A stretch of DNA of 64,000 nt. Source: Paucimonas sp. (GTDB taxonomy: Bacteria; Pseudomonadota; Gammaproteobacteria; Pseudomonadales; Pseudomonadaceae). The notes below the pieces were generated by a model. It saw only the letters and a list, made by a program, of their open reading frames with translations, searched no databases and was not told where the DNA came from. Every line of letters begins with the position of its first letter. The first letter of the stretch is position 1. Positions 48,332-57,374 of the stretch are shown here, in pieces. Both the position numbers and the translations under genes were made by a program. The stretch spans positions 1-64,000 of the forward strand of contig JAIRVG010000073.1 of assembly GCA_031253995.1 (NCBI GenBank), in the 5' to 3' direction.

Positions 48332-50685
48332 CGGACTTCACCTTCCATCGGCACCGCGCGCATCGGCCGCACCTGCGCCGGTGGCGGCAACGGCACCGGC
48401 GCGGCGCTGCCCACCGGTGGCAGCACCGGCGCCTGCATGTCGCTCAGGGCCCAGTCGTGCTGCGGCTGCACACGCTGCTGGGCGCGGCGGATGAAGTCGT
48501 AGCGATTGAGGGTGACGCTGCGCCCGGTATCGGCATCGCGGACGATGTACGGGCGCAGGAACACCATCAGGTTGGTCTTGGTGCGCTGGCGCTTCTGGTA
48601 GCGGAACAGCGAGCCGATCCCCGGCAGGCTGGACAGCCCGGGGATGCCTTCGTTGAGGTCGGTGACGTTGTCCTGCAGCAGGCCGCCGAGGACCATGATC
48701 TGCCCGTCGTCGAGGAGGATGCTGGTGTCGATCGCGCGCTTGTTGGTGATCAGCCCGGCCGGCGAGGTGGTGCGCGTATCGATGCTGCTGACCTCCTGGT
48801 AGACGTCGAGCTTGACCGTGCCGCCTTCGGAAATCTGCGGGCGGATGTTCAGCTTCAGGCCGATGTCCTCGCGCTGGATGGTCTGGAACGGGTTGTTGCT
48901 GGTGCCGCCGCCGTCGGTGACGTACTGGCCGCTGACAAAGGGGATGGTCTGGCCGACCATGATGCTCGCCGGCTCGTTGTCCAGGGTCAGCAGGTTGGGC
49001 GTCGACAGCACGTTGCTGCCGCCGCGGCTTTTCAGGGCCCGGGCGAGGACCTTGAGGTCGAGCACCTCGCCGATGCCGGGGATGTTCACCGTGCCATCCA
49101 CCAGGCCGACGCTGAGACCGCTGGGCAAGACATCCAGGGAGTTCTTCGCCGTGGTGTTGAAGCCACTGCCGCCCAGGTTGGCACCGCCGAACACCCCATT
49201 TCCACCGAGATTGCCGGCCTGCCACTGCACGCCCAGCTCGCTGGCTTCGTCCTCGCCGACCTCGACGATCAGGCCTTCGATCACCACCTGGGCGCGGCGC
49301 TGGTCGAGCAGGTCGATGACTTCGCGCAGGTTGCGGTACAGCGGTTCCGGCGCGGAAATCAGCAGGGTGTTGGTGGTGGCATCGGCCTGCACCGTGACGC
49401 CACCGGCGGAGAAGCCGGTGGCGGATTCGCCGTTCTGGGTCGAACCGGTCATGCCGTTGTTCGACGGCACGCCGGAGGGCGACGAACTCAGGTTGTTGCC
49501 GCTGCTGCTGCCGTAGCTGCTGGAGTTGCTGCTGTTGCCGCTGCTGGAATTGCTGCCGATCTTCGCGCCCGCACCACTGAGCCGGGAACGGCTGTCATCG
49601 CCTTCGCCGGTGGTGCCGGAGTCGCCGGTCAGCATGCCGCGCAGGGCCTGGGCCAGCTTGGTCGCCTGGGCATTGCGCAGGTACACCACGTGCAGGTTGC
49701 CGGGATTGCTCTGCACGCTGTCGAGCTTGGCGATCAGGTCGCGGGCCAGCTGGGTGCGCTCGGGGCTCGGCGCGCGGATCACCAGGCTGTTGGAGCGCGG
49801 GTCGGCGATCACTACGGTCTTCTGCGCGCCGTCGCCGCCCTGGTTCTCCAGCAGGTCGGTGATGGTCGCGGCGATGTCGCTGGCGATGCCGTTCTGCACC
49901 GGCACCACGTCCATGTCGGCGGCGGCCGGGGTGTCGACGCTGGCAATGACCTGGGCGACCCGCTCCAGGTTCTCGGCGTAGTCGGTGACCACCACGGTGT
50001 TGTTGCCGGGGTAGGCGTTGATCGGGTTGTTCTGCGCGACGATGGGGCGCAGCACCGGGATCAGGTTGACCGCATTTTCGTAGCGCAGGCGGAAGGTCCG
50101 CGTGACCATGCCACCGGCAGCCGGCTGGTCGGCGTTGTACACCGGGCCGCCGATCACCCGGGCATCGGCTTCCGGCACCACCTGGCTGACGCCATCGATG
50201 TCCACCACGCTGAAGCCTTGCAGGCGCAGGCTGCCGAGCAGCATCTGGTAGGCGCGGCGGGCCGGCACCTCGCCTTCGGAAACCAGGGTCAGCTTGCCCT
50301 TGACCCGCGGATCGACGATGAACTGCCGGCCGGTGGCGCGGGACAGCGCGCGCACCACCGCGTCGATATCGGCATCGACGAAGTTCAGGTTCACCGGTTG
50401 ATCGCCAAGCCCCGCCGGCGCCGCGGCGGGGCTGGCGCTGCTGCGTGGCGCTACCCCTCGACTGCCACTCAAGGCGCGACGTGCCTGCGCCGCCTGCGGG
50501 CGCTCCTGCACGTCGACATTGCGGATCGGCGCGGCCGGGCGCACCTGGGTCAGCGGCTTGCCGATCTCCTCGTCGGGTGGCAGTGGCCGGGTGTCCTGCG
50601 CGGTGCTGGCGCAGGCGCTCATCAGCAGCGCGACACTGGCCGCTCCCAGCAGGCGCAGGCCGGGAAGTCCTGGAATGAGGGTCAT
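48328..50685 (-). CDS. gspD: Type II secretion lipo-secretin GspD (HxcQ)
   Basis: 785-aa outer-membrane secretin. It carries a lipoprotein signal, LRLLGAASVALLMSAC with the lipobox Cys at residue 24, unlike most secretins that need a pilotin. This matches the self-piloted liposecretin HxcQ of P. aeruginosa. Periplasmic N0-N3 domains are recognisable (NLNFVDADIDAVVRALSRAT; NLIPVLRPIVAQNN; LHVVYLRNAQATKLAQAL), with a Gly/Ser-rich insert in the N3 region near 425-470. The C-terminal secretin domain (VPFVSGQYVTDGGGT...MVLGGLLQDNV) is intact. The 5' end overlaps the gspM stop. Confidence 0.95.
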   Translation of the reverse strand: MTLIPGLPGLRLLGAASVALLMSACASTAQDTRPLPPDEEIGKPLTQVRPAAPIRNVDVQERPQAAQARRALSGSRGVAPRSSASPAAAPAGLGDQPVNLNFVDADIDAVVRALSRATGRQFIVDPRVKGKLTLVSEGEVPARRAYQMLLGSLRLQGFSVVDIDGVSQVVPEADARVIGGPVYNADQPAAGGMVTRTFRLRYENAVNLIPVLRPIVAQNNPINAYPGNNTVVVTDYAENLERVAQVIASVDTPAAADMDVVPVQNGIASDIAATITDLLENQGGDGAQKTVVIADPRSNSLVIRAPSPERTQLARDLIAKLDSVQSNPGNLHVVYLRNAQATKLAQALRGMLTGDSGTTGEGDDSRSRLSGAGAKIGSNSSSGNSSNSSSYGSSSGNNLSSSPSGVPSNNGMTGSTQNGESATGFSAGGVTVQADATTNTLLISAPEPLYRNLREVIDLLDQRRAQVVIEGLIVEVGEDEASELGVQWQAGNLGGNGVFGGANLGGSGFNTTAKNSLDVLPSGLSVGLVDGTVNIPGIGEVLDLKVLARALKSRGGSNVLSTPNLLTLDNEPASIMVGQTIPFVSGQYVTDGGGTSNNPFQTIQREDIGLKLNIRPQISEGGTVKLDVYQEVSSIDTRTTSPAGLITNKRAIDTSILLDDGQIMVLGGLLQDNVTDLNEGIPGLSSLPGIGSLFRYQKRQRTKTNLMVFLRPYIVRDADTGRSVTLNRYDFIRRAQQRVQPQHDWALSDMQAPVLPPVGSAAPVPLPPPAQVRPMRAVPMEGEVR

Positions 50686-51194
50686 GGGGAGTCCTTGTTC
50701 ACAACGTGGGCTGACAGAACGATCTGTGCACTCACGGCATCCGTGGGAAGTTGTGTAGGGTCGTCGGCGAGCCGCTCGATATGCACCGAAACCACCTCGA
50801 AACCGATCTCGGCGGGGGCCTGGCCCAACCAGTCGAGCAGTGCCGGGCCGGAGGCCTGCGCCACGTCGAGGTGCCATTCACCTGGCGTCGTGTCGTCTAC
50901 CCGGACCTTCAGTCCGGCCGCGTCCAGGCTGCGTTGCAGGCTGGCGCTGTCCGCAGCGGCACGGGGCGTGGCGGCGCCCAGCAGGCGATCCAGTTCACGG
51001 GTCTGCTGCTGCAAGGCCGGCAGGCGCTCGCGCCAGTGATCGAGACGGGCCAACGGTGGTTCGACGAACACCTGCCAGACCAGCAGCAAGGCCAGGGCCA
51101 GCCCGCCGAGGGACAGGGTGCGGCGCTCGCGGGGCGCGAGTCTGGCCCAACGCTGGCGCAGCGGCGCGAGCTGCAATGCCAGACGCTTATTCAT
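50682..51194 (-). CDS. gspM: Type II secretion protein GspM-like (HxcZ)
   Basis: 170 aa: short basic cytoplasmic N-terminus (LRQRWARLAPRERRTL), one transmembrane helix at about 27-44 (LSLGGLALALLLVWQVFV), coiled segment, and a small ferredoxin-like periplasmic domain. Sequence similarity in this family is weak; the call relies on topology, size and position between gspL and gspD, with overlaps at both ends. It should bind GspL in the inner-membrane platform. Confidence 0.82.
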   Translation of the reverse strand: MNKRLALQLAPLRQRWARLAPRERRTLSLGGLALALLLVWQVFVEPPLARLDHWRERLPALQQQTRELDRLLGAATPRAAADSASLQRSLDAAGLKVRVDDTTPGEWHLDVAQASGPALLDWLGQAPAEIGFEVVSVHIERLADDPTQLPTDAVSAQIVLSAHVVNKDSP

Positions 51195-52284
51195 GGTTGT
51201 CCTCCGCCGCCGCGACGGCGGTTGCCCGGGCCAGGTGCCAGCCCTGGTCCCGCGCCTCGGCCTGGATGCCGAGACCGGCGAGGCCGCTTTGCCAGGACGC
51301 CAGGTCAGTGGCGTTGCGCCCTGGCAGCAAGTGCAGTTGCAGCGCACCTTCGGCGTACTGCAGGCGCTCCAGGCGCCCGTCGAGAAACGCCCCACCCTCA
51401 CCCGCCGCCCGCAGCAAGCCGGCAAAGCTCTCGGCATTGCCGCTGCTGCGTGCGCCCAGACGCTCTCGCGCTTGCTGCAAGGGATTGAGCACGACCGGCA
51501 GTTCCGGGAACGCCGCCTGCACGCGTTGGCGCAACTGGGATTCGAGGCGCTGGCCCTCGTGGCTGAGTTCGCTGGTGTACCAGTGCAGACCGCCGATCCA
51601 GACCAGTAGCGCCGCCGCCCAGATGGCCGCCACCCGGCCCAGGCCATCGCGGCTTGCACCAGCCGCCGCGGCCAGGCGCAAGCCCCAGCCGGGCACCTCG
51701 CCGCTCCAGCAGCGCGGATCGTCGCGACCGCCCAGGTGTTGCCAGGTTTCCTCGACGGGCGCCGCCTCCGCCACGGGATAGACCAGCGCCCGCTGGCGAT
51801 CCAGGCGCAACAACAGGCAGCCATCCCAGATGCACGCGGTTGGCGCCTCCCCCGCTGGCAACAGGAAGGGCGTCGGCAGCACGTCCCGCGCCGTCAGCCG
51901 GCATTCCCCCAGCACCCGGCGGATGCGTCCCAGCTGCGAGGTATCGAGCCAGGCGACGGGCACTTCGCCGTCCGCGCTGCGGGCGCCCCAGGCCGTGCTG
52001 ACGCTGCCGGGGTCGCCCAGTTGCAGGGGCTGGATCGCCAGTTCCACGGCACTGGCCAGACGCGCGGCGGGCAGCGCCGGCAGCGACAGGCTGGTCAGCC
52101 GGCAGTCCAGCGGGTGCAGATAGAGGGACAGCGGATGCCGGCCGATGCTCGCGGCCACCTCGGTCAGCGGCAACGGCCCATAGACCTTGACCTCACCGCT
52201 GGCCGACAACCAGGCCAGCCGCAGCAGCGACTTGTTGTCGAGCTGCTCCAGGGGCGGCAGCACGCCGCGCCAATGCGCCTTCAT
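51187..52284 (-). CDS. gspL: Type II secretion protein GspL (HxcY)
   Basis: 365 aa. The N-terminal cytoplasmic actin-like domain (about 1-215: LTEVAASIGRHPLSLYLHPL, LARLASAVELAIQPL-like, VAWLDTSQLGRIRRVLGEC) recruits GspE. A transmembrane helix lies at about 224-243 (VAAIWAAALLVWIGGLHWYT), and a periplasmic ferredoxin-like domain follows. Overlaps gspK by four bases and gspM by eight. Divergent from well-studied GspL proteins but position and topology are decisive. Confidence 0.85.
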   Translation of the reverse strand: MKAHWRGVLPPLEQLDNKSLLRLAWLSASGEVKVYGPLPLTEVAASIGRHPLSLYLHPLDCRLTSLSLPALPAARLASAVELAIQPLQLGDPGSVSTAWGARSADGEVPVAWLDTSQLGRIRRVLGECRLTARDVLPTPFLLPAGEAPTACIWDGCLLLRLDRQRALVYPVAEAAPVEETWQHLGGRDDPRCWSGEVPGWGLRLAAAAGASRDGLGRVAAIWAAALLVWIGGLHWYTSELSHEGQRLESQLRQRVQAAFPELPVVLNPLQQARERLGARSSGNAESFAGLLRAAGEGGAFLDGRLERLQYAEGALQLHLLPGRNATDLASWQSGLAGLGIQAEARDQGWHLARATAVAAAEDNHE

Positions 52285-53258
52285 GATTCACTCCAGAGTA
52301 TTTGCGTGCTGCCGTCATCCTGGCGGCGCACCAAGGCCTGCTGCGACACCACCCGACCCTGGGCCTGGGTACGGCCGTGGACGAGGAAGAAATTGCTGGT
52401 GATGCCGACGCGCAGGTTGCTGGCCTCCACGCCGCTTCGCCCCAGCCGGCTGGCAAAGTCGCCGCGATTGAGAAAGTGGACGCCCCTGTCGCGCTCGGCC
52501 AGGAGCAGTTGCATCCGCGCCAGTTCGTAGCCCGGCACCATCGCCGCAAGGACCACGGCCGGGGCGGTATTGGCATTGACCCAGGTGTTGCCCGGCAGCA
52601 CGGTGACGTAGTCGCGCAGGCGCTCCAGGGTGCGGGCCTCGATTCCCGGCGTCGCGGCCAGGTCCTCGAAGTGCCGCAGCATGGGCAGGCGGGCCGGCCG
52701 GTAACGCAGCGCGGCGTTGGGCGAGGTGTCGCGACCGCTGTCGAAGGCCTCTTGTGCACCCCGTGCAGCCAGCGCCGCGGCGGCTCCGGCGGGGGCGTGG
52801 CCGATGCCGGCGAGCACCCGCGCGATGATGCGCTGCGCTTGCACGGCCGGTACTTGCAGGGCGTTGGCCAGGCGCAGGAATTCCTCCTCGGCGCGTGGAT
52901 CGGCTTCGTTGCCCAGCACCAGGTTGCGCAGGTTGAACTTGGCCTGCTCGTCGTCCACCTGTGCCTCGTAGGGCGCCTGCTCCGGCGCCAGCATCAGGCG
53001 CAGGGACGGCGCGGCCCAAGGCTGTTGCAGGTGGGTCAGCGGTTCGGCGCGGCGCTGTTCCTCCAGTCCCTGGCGGACCCACAGCAGTCCGCCTTGAAGT
53101 GCCCAGTACGCTTGCAGGCGTTGCTGTTCGTCATCGACCTGGTCGAGACGGGCCGACTCGCGGGCGATCAGCCCGGTGACGATCACCGCGACCGCGGTGA
53201 CCACCAGCAGCGCACTGATGATCGCCACGCCGTCCTGGCGTCTGCTCCAAGGGTGCAC
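52281..53258 (-). CDS. gspK: Type II secretion minor pseudopilin GspK (HxcX)
   Basis: 325-aa large minor pseudopilin. Prepilin-like N-terminus RRQDGVAIISALLVVTAVAVIV, with Gly at the cleavage site but without Glu at position 5, as usual for GspK, followed by ARLDQVDDEQQRLQAYWALQGG. The globular domain contains the family pattern DDEQAKFNLRNLV and NANTAPAVVLAAMVPG. It caps the pseudopilus tip with GspI and GspJ. Overlaps gspL (ATGA) and begins eight bases after gspG. Confidence 0.93.
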   Translation of the reverse strand: MHPWSRRQDGVAIISALLVVTAVAVIVTGLIARESARLDQVDDEQQRLQAYWALQGGLLWVRQGLEEQRRAEPLTHLQQPWAAPSLRLMLAPEQAPYEAQVDDEQAKFNLRNLVLGNEADPRAEEEFLRLANALQVPAVQAQRIIARVLAGIGHAPAGAAAALAARGAQEAFDSGRDTSPNAALRYRPARLPMLRHFEDLAATPGIEARTLERLRDYVTVLPGNTWVNANTAPAVVLAAMVPGYELARMQLLLAERDRGVHFLNRGDFASRLGRSGVEASNLRVGITSNFFLVHGRTQAQGRVVSQQALVRRQDDGSTQILWSES

Positions 53259-53265
53259 GGCAACC

Positions 53266-53706
53266 TCACAACTGCCAGGAGCCGATGTCGGCGTTCACGC
53301 CTTCGCCGCCGGGCTGGTTGTCCGCGCCCAGGGAGAACACGTCGATTTCGCCATTGGCGCCGGGGTTGAGGTACTGGTACGGATGGCCCCAGGGATCGTT
53401 CGGCAGGCGTTCGAGGTAGCCACGGCCGCCCTGCTGTCCGCCGGAAGCCGGCTTCTCCACCAGGGCCTTGAGTCCCTGGTTCTGGTTCGGATAGCGGCCC
53501 TGGTCGAGGCGGTAGAGCTTGAGCGCCTGCATCAGGCCGGCGATGTCCTGGCGCGCGGCGGTGGCCCGGGCCTGGTCCGGCCGGTCGAGGACCTTGGGCA
53601 CCACCATGGCAGCGAGGATGCCGAGGATCACCACCACCACCATGATCTCGATCAGGGTGAAGCCCGCTTGCCGCTTTCCTTGACGGCGGTACTGCCCGAT
53701 ATCCAT
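53266..53706 (-). CDS. gspG: Type II secretion major pseudopilin GspG (HxcT)
   Basis: 146 aa. Class III prepilin signal KRQAGFTLIEIMVVVVILGI with Glu5 after the cleavage site, then the GspG core AAMVVPKVLDRPDQARATAARQDIAGLMQALKLYRLDQGRYP and calcium-site region near the C-terminus (NPGANGEIDVFSLGADNQPG). Start ATG 53706 is chosen because it leaves the usual short leader. Processing must depend on the chromosomal prepilin peptidase, since none is encoded here. Confidence 0.96.
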   Translation of the reverse strand: MDIGQYRRQGKRQAGFTLIEIMVVVVILGILAAMVVPKVLDRPDQARATAARQDIAGLMQALKLYRLDQGRYPNQNQGLKALVEKPASGGQQGGRGYLERLPNDPWGHPYQYLNPGANGEIDVFSLGADNQPGGEGVNADIGSWQL

Positions 53707-53928
53707 GTCGACGCTCCTTGGCTGACTGCGATGTGCGGCGGATTGTTTCAAGGCGATGTGTCAGGGGCGTGCCAAATCCTCGGGTGAATAGCCCTGGCTC
53801 AACCGGCGACACGGCTCTGCGACGCCGTTTTGCGCGCAGCGGGCGGTGCCAGGACTCCCGAGTTTCGGTCAAGTGCTGGTCACCTGCGGCGGCTAGCCTG
53901 CCGACTCCCGCCTGGCGAGACCCTGACC

Positions 53929-54294
53929 ATGCGCAGACCGTCGCAACGTGGCTTCACCCTGATCGAGGTACTGGTGGCCCTGGCCATTGTCGCGGTGGCC
54001 CTGGCGGCCGCCAGCCGCGCCACCGCGCAGATGATCGACAGCAATGCGCGCTTGCGCGACAAGACCCTGGCCCTGGCCGCGGCGGACAGCCGACTGGCCG
54101 AGTTGCGCCTGCAGCCCGAGCCGTCCGCTGGCAACAGCGACTGCACCCAGGGCGCCCTGCGCCTGCGCTGCGAGGTCCGCGTGCAGCCGATGCCGCAGGC
54201 ACGCCTGTGGCGGGTCTGGGTGGACGTCCGCGCCAGCGGCGCGTCCGGCCCGCCGCTGGCGCGTCTGTTCACCGTGCTGGAGCGACGCCGATGA
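53929..54294 (+). CDS. gspI: Type II secretion minor pseudopilin GspI (HxcV)
   Basis: 121 aa beginning MRRPSQRGFTLIEVLVALAI, a prepilin signal with Glu5, followed by AVALAAASRATAQMIDSNARLRDKTLAL and the GspI hallmark Cys pair region (GNSDCTQGALRLRCEVRV). It is on the opposite strand from gspG-K and convergent with gspC (two bases between stops). The 53707-53928 gap between the divergent gspG and gspI should contain both promoters. Confidence 0.9.
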   Translation: MRRPSQRGFTLIEVLVALAIVAVALAAASRATAQMIDSNARLRDKTLALAAADSRLAELRLQPEPSAGNSDCTQGALRLRCEVRVQPMPQARLWRVWVDVRASGASGPPLARLFTVLERRR

Positions 54295-54296
54295 CT

Positions 54297-54725
54297 TCAG
54301 CGCGCCTTCAATTCCGCCAGGGCCGGTGGTGCCGCCAATGCCGGTACCAACACCCGCTGCTCGCGCCCGTGCCGCTCGATGACCAGGGTGTCGCCACTGA
54401 TCTGCTTGATCCGCGCGCCGCCGGGCAGAGCCTCGCCTTCGCGGAAGGCCTGGGGCGCCTTGCCATCCAGGCTCACCAGTACCACCGGGCGAGCCCCGGA
54501 CAGAATGCCGAGCAGCCGCGCATCGAGATCGCCGGAAGGTGCGGCGAACCAGCGCGCGGCGGCCAGCGGTGCCTGCTCGGCGGGCGCCTCCAGGGTGGTG
54601 AAGGCACCGGCTTCCAGTTGCGGGCTGGCGCCGTTGACCGCCCAGAACAACACGCCGCCGGCCAGGGCCAGCCAGCCACAGGTCTGTGCCACGCGGGTCA
54701 GGTCGGGACGCAAGATGAAATGCAT
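54297..54725 (-). CDS. gspC: Type II secretion protein GspC-like (HxcP)
   Basis: 142 aa: transmembrane helix at about 14-32 (TCGWLALAGGVLFWAVNGA) and a periplasmic homology-region-like beta domain (VVLVSLDGKAPQAFREGEAL, ISGDTLVIERHGREQRVLVP). It lacks the C-terminal PDZ or coiled coil of long GspC proteins, as I recall for HxcP. It probably links the inner-membrane platform with the secretin. Divergent from gspH; start ATG 54725. Confidence 0.85.
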   Translation of the reverse strand: MHFILRPDLTRVAQTCGWLALAGGVLFWAVNGASPQLEAGAFTTLEAPAEQAPLAAARWFAAPSGDLDARLLGILSGARPVVLVSLDGKAPQAFREGEALPGGARIKQISGDTLVIERHGREQRVLVPALAAPPALAELKAR

Positions 54726-54788
54726 GACGGGGCCTCCTCTGCCAGGGTCGTCGTTGGGCGCAGGGTAGCCAGCAAACTTCACGGTTTT

Positions 54789-55232
54789 GTGTCACCGACT
54801 CGGGAGCAATCCGGCTTTACCCTGATCGAGGTGATGGTGGTGCTGGTGATCATCGGCATCGCCAGCGCCGCCATCGGGCTGTCGAGCCGCCCGGACCCGG
54901 CCCGGCTGCTGCGCGAAGATGCCCAGCGCCTGGCCCTGCAACTGCCGCTGGCCCAGGCCGAAGCGCGCCTGCGTGGGACGCCGATCCGCTGGCAGCCCGA
55001 CCGGCGGGGCTATCGCTTCGTGGTGGCGGGCAGCGGCGAGGTGCTGCGCGGCGACACCCTGTTGCGCCCTGCCGAGTGGCGCGCGGGAGCGGTGGACGTC
55101 CAGGTGCAGCCGCGTCGCGTGGTGCAGCTGGATGCCGAATGGATCGCACCGGCGCTGAGTATTCGCCTGTCGGACGGCCAGAACAGCGTGATGGTGGAAC
55201 GGGAGGCGGACGGTCATGTGCAGGTGCGCTGA
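54789..55232 (+). CDS. gspH: Type II secretion minor pseudopilin GspH (HxcU)
   Basis: 147 aa from a GTG start, the only start codon giving a short prepilin leader: SPTREQSGFTLIEVMVVLVI, with Glu5 after the cleavage site. The globular part (LLREDAQRLALQLPLAQAEARL, RGYRFVVAGSGEVLRGD) fits GspH/FimT. It overlaps gspJ by 17 bases, so the two are co-translated. The ribosome-binding site is weak. Confidence 0.87.
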   Translation: MSPTREQSGFTLIEVMVVLVIIGIASAAIGLSSRPDPARLLREDAQRLALQLPLAQAEARLRGTPIRWQPDRRGYRFVVAGSGEVLRGDTLLRPAEWRAGAVDVQVQPRRVVQLDAEWIAPALSIRLSDGQNSVMVEREADGHVQVR

Positions 55233-55782
55233 GGTGGGGAAACGGCAGGCGGGCTTCACCCTGATCGAAGTCATGGTGGCCATCCTGCTGATGGCCCTGG
55301 TGAGCCTGATTGCCTGGCGTGGGCTGGACAGCATCGGTGATGGCTCGGAGCGGATGAAGCGTGCCAGTGAGCAGTCCGCGGGGCTGGAGCGGGCGCTGAA
55401 GCAGTTGCAGCGGGACATCGAGCTGCGGGCTGATGATCGCCTGGGCAACCTGGAGCCACCGGTGGCCGCGCTGCGGCATAGCGAGGACGGTGTCGAACTG
55501 ATTCGCGTGGTGGCGCAACCTGCGGGGGCGCTGCAGCGGGTGCGCTGGTGGAAGCGCGGTGACCAGTTGTACCGCGCCACGGGCAAGGCGAGCGCGGATT
55601 GGCCGCTGGCGGCGCCGCGGGAGGAAGTGAAGGTGCTGGATCAGGTGAAGCGGTTCGGGGTGCGCGGGTGGTCGGCGGAAAAGGGTTGGAGCGCGTTGGG
55701 TGACGGGCCGTCAGGTGGGGTGGAGATTGTTGTCGAGCGCAGTGGTGGTGAGCGGTATCGGCGGGTGGTGGGGGGGCCTTGA
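55216..55782 (+). CDS. gspJ: Type II secretion minor pseudopilin GspJ (HxcW)
   Basis: 188 aa with prepilin leader and core GKRQAGFTLIEVMVAILLMA, followed by LVSLIAWRGLDSIGDGSERM and LKQLQRDIELRADDRLGNL, characteristic of GspJ. Forms the pseudopilus tip with GspI and GspK. Runs convergently into vreR (22 bases between stops). Codon use near the 3' end is G-rich but the frame is intact. Confidence 0.92.
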   Translation: MCRCAEVGKRQAGFTLIEVMVAILLMALVSLIAWRGLDSIGDGSERMKRASEQSAGLERALKQLQRDIELRADDRLGNLEPPVAALRHSEDGVELIRVVAQPAGALQRVRWWKRGDQLYRATGKASADWPLAAPREEVKVLDQVKRFGVRGWSAEKGWSALGDGPSGGVEIVVERSGGERYRRVVGGP

Positions 55783-55804
55783 GGCGAGCACCTGCCAGCC
55801 CCCA

Positions 55805-56785
55805 TCACCCCAACAACACCACTCCACCCGGCAACTGCCGCACCCGCACACCAAAGGTATTGCGAATCAACGCCGCCACATCGCTCAACTGCGCCACGCT
55901 GAACCGCGCCTGCACCACGCGCCGGGCCAGTGCATCATCGACCAGCAGGATCAGCCCCGGACGGTAGCGGTTGATCTCCTCCACCACCTGGGCCATCGGC
56001 GCATCGTTGAACACCAGCATGCCCTGACGCCAGGCACTGGTCTCGCTGCGATCGAACCCTTCCGGTGCACCATCGCTGGTCTCGTCGTAGCTCATGCGCT
56101 GGCCACTGGCGAGACTGAAGCGCCGCCCCAGGTGATCGATTTCCAGCTGCCCGCTGAGACAGGCGACGCTGGTCCGCCCTTCGATCATGCGCATGTTGAA
56201 CTGCGCTTCACGCACCACCACGCAGCCATTCCCGGCCGCCACCCGCAGCAGCTCGCCGGCAGCGGCACGGCGCGTATCGATCTCCGCCTCGCCCCCCAGC
56301 AACTCGATCAGCGAGTCAGCCCGCTCATGGTGAACATTGAGGCGGGTGGCAGTGTTCATCTCGATCACCGTGCTGGCATCCAGGCGCACCTGGCGCTGCT
56401 CGCCAACCTCGGTGCGATAGTCACCCGCCGCACCGCCGGAGAACGTCATCCGCCCGGAAGAAAGCATCAAGGCCCCCACGCCGGCGGCCAGCGCACCGCC
56501 GAGGAACGCCCGGCGGGCCAGGACCCGCGGGCGCCCACGCGCCAGTACGTCGGCCGGCAAGGCACGGGTTTCGCCGTCCTGCAGGCTGGCCGCCTGGCCA
56601 AGCAGTTGCCACATCTGGCGGGCCTCGACGAAGGCGCGGACATGCTCCGGGCTGAGCGCGCACCAACGCCGGAAGGCATTGGCATCGCCCTGGGTCGCAC
56701 TGCCGGACGTCAAACGCACCAACCAGGCCTGGGCCTGGTCGCGCAAGGAAGGTGCAGAAGCAAGTTCGGGATCGTTGGCGGTCAT
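55805..56785 (-). CDS. vreR: FecR-type anti-sigma/sigma regulator (VreR-like)
   Basis: 326 aa. The N-terminal cytoplasmic anti-sigma region (RDQAQAWLVRLTSGSATQGD, FRRWCALSPEHVRAF) is followed by a transmembrane helix at about 92-110 (AFLGGALAAGVGALMLSSG). A periplasmic FecR beta domain (DYRTEVGEQRQVRLDASTVI, ATRLNVHHERADSLIELLGG) and C-terminal STN-like end (VRQLPGGVVLLG) complete it. It lies 37 bases downstream of the ECF sigma gene and should control it in response to VreA. PAO1 counterpart: PA0676. Confidence 0.92.
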   Translation of the reverse strand: MTANDPELASAPSLRDQAQAWLVRLTSGSATQGDANAFRRWCALSPEHVRAFVEARQMWQLLGQAASLQDGETRALPADVLARGRPRVLARRAFLGGALAAGVGALMLSSGRMTFSGGAAGDYRTEVGEQRQVRLDASTVIEMNTATRLNVHHERADSLIELLGGEAEIDTRRAAAGELLRVAAGNGCVVVREAQFNMRMIEGRTSVACLSGQLEIDHLGRRFSLASGQRMSYDETSDGAPEGFDRSETSAWRQGMLVFNDAPMAQVVEEINRYRPGLILLVDDALARRVVQARFSVAQLSDVAALIRNTFGVRVRQLPGGVVLLG

Positions 56786-56822
56786 CGATATGGGCTACGG
56801 GGCACGGTTTTCCGGAGGTTCA

Positions 56823-57374
56823 TCAAGTAGACGGTTTTCCCGCGCCGGGACCGAACCTCTGGATGACTTTTCTTTGCAGGCGCTCGGCGCAAAAGCCCAG
56901 GGCCGACTTCAATTCCTTCTCTACGGTGCGCGTGGAGATGCCGAAACGCTTGGAGATCTCCAGGTGCGGCGCCTCTTCCAGGCGCGCCGCGACGAGGATC
57001 TGCCGGCGCCGGCGCGGCAGCTCGTGCAGGGCGGACACCAGCATCGCCAGGTCGTTGTGCCCGCCGACGATACGCTCGGGCCCCAGTTGTTCCTCGGCGC
57101 CATGCAGCAGCGACTCCACTTCTTCGCCGGTGAGCAGGCGGGCATCGCTTTCGCGCAGGTCGGCGGCAATGTTCAGGGCGATGCGGAACAGGTAGGCCTG
57201 GGGGCGCTTGACCTCGCCGATATCGCCCAGGCGATCGACGCGCAGGTAGGTTTCGTGGAGCACGTCCGCGGCCAGGTCTTCCGAACCCAGGCGACGCTTG
57301 AGCCGGGTCCGGAAATCGCCATACGAGGCCAGCAGCAGCTTGACCATCGCATTCTGCCCCGACTCATCCTTCAT
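56823..57374 (-). CDS. vreI: ECF sigma factor (VreI-like, FecI family)
   Basis: 183 aa. Sigma region 2 (GDFRTRLKRRLGSEDLAADV, HETYLRVDRLGDIGEVKRPQAYLFRIALNIAADL) and region 4 HTH (LPRRRRQILVAARLEEAPHLEISKRFGISTRTVEKELKSAL) are typical FecI. The ATG at 57374 overlaps the vreA stop (ATGA), with GGAGG in vreA as ribosome-binding site. In P. aeruginosa VreI drives hxc and pdt genes; the conserved neighbourhood supports the same role here. Confidence 0.93.
   Translation of the reverse strand: MKDESGQNAMVKLLLASYGDFRTRLKRRLGSEDLAADVLHETYLRVDRLGDIGEVKRPQAYLFRIALNIAADLRESDARLLTGEEVESLLHGAEEQLGPERIVGGHNDLAMLVSALHELPRRRRQILVAARLEEAPHLEISKRFGISTRTVEKELKSALGFCAERLQRKVIQRFGPGAGKPST

Noticed and set aside
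48457..51039. 860-codon plus-strand ORF opposite gspD
   Set aside because: Shadow of the secretin gene, whose domains are unambiguous.
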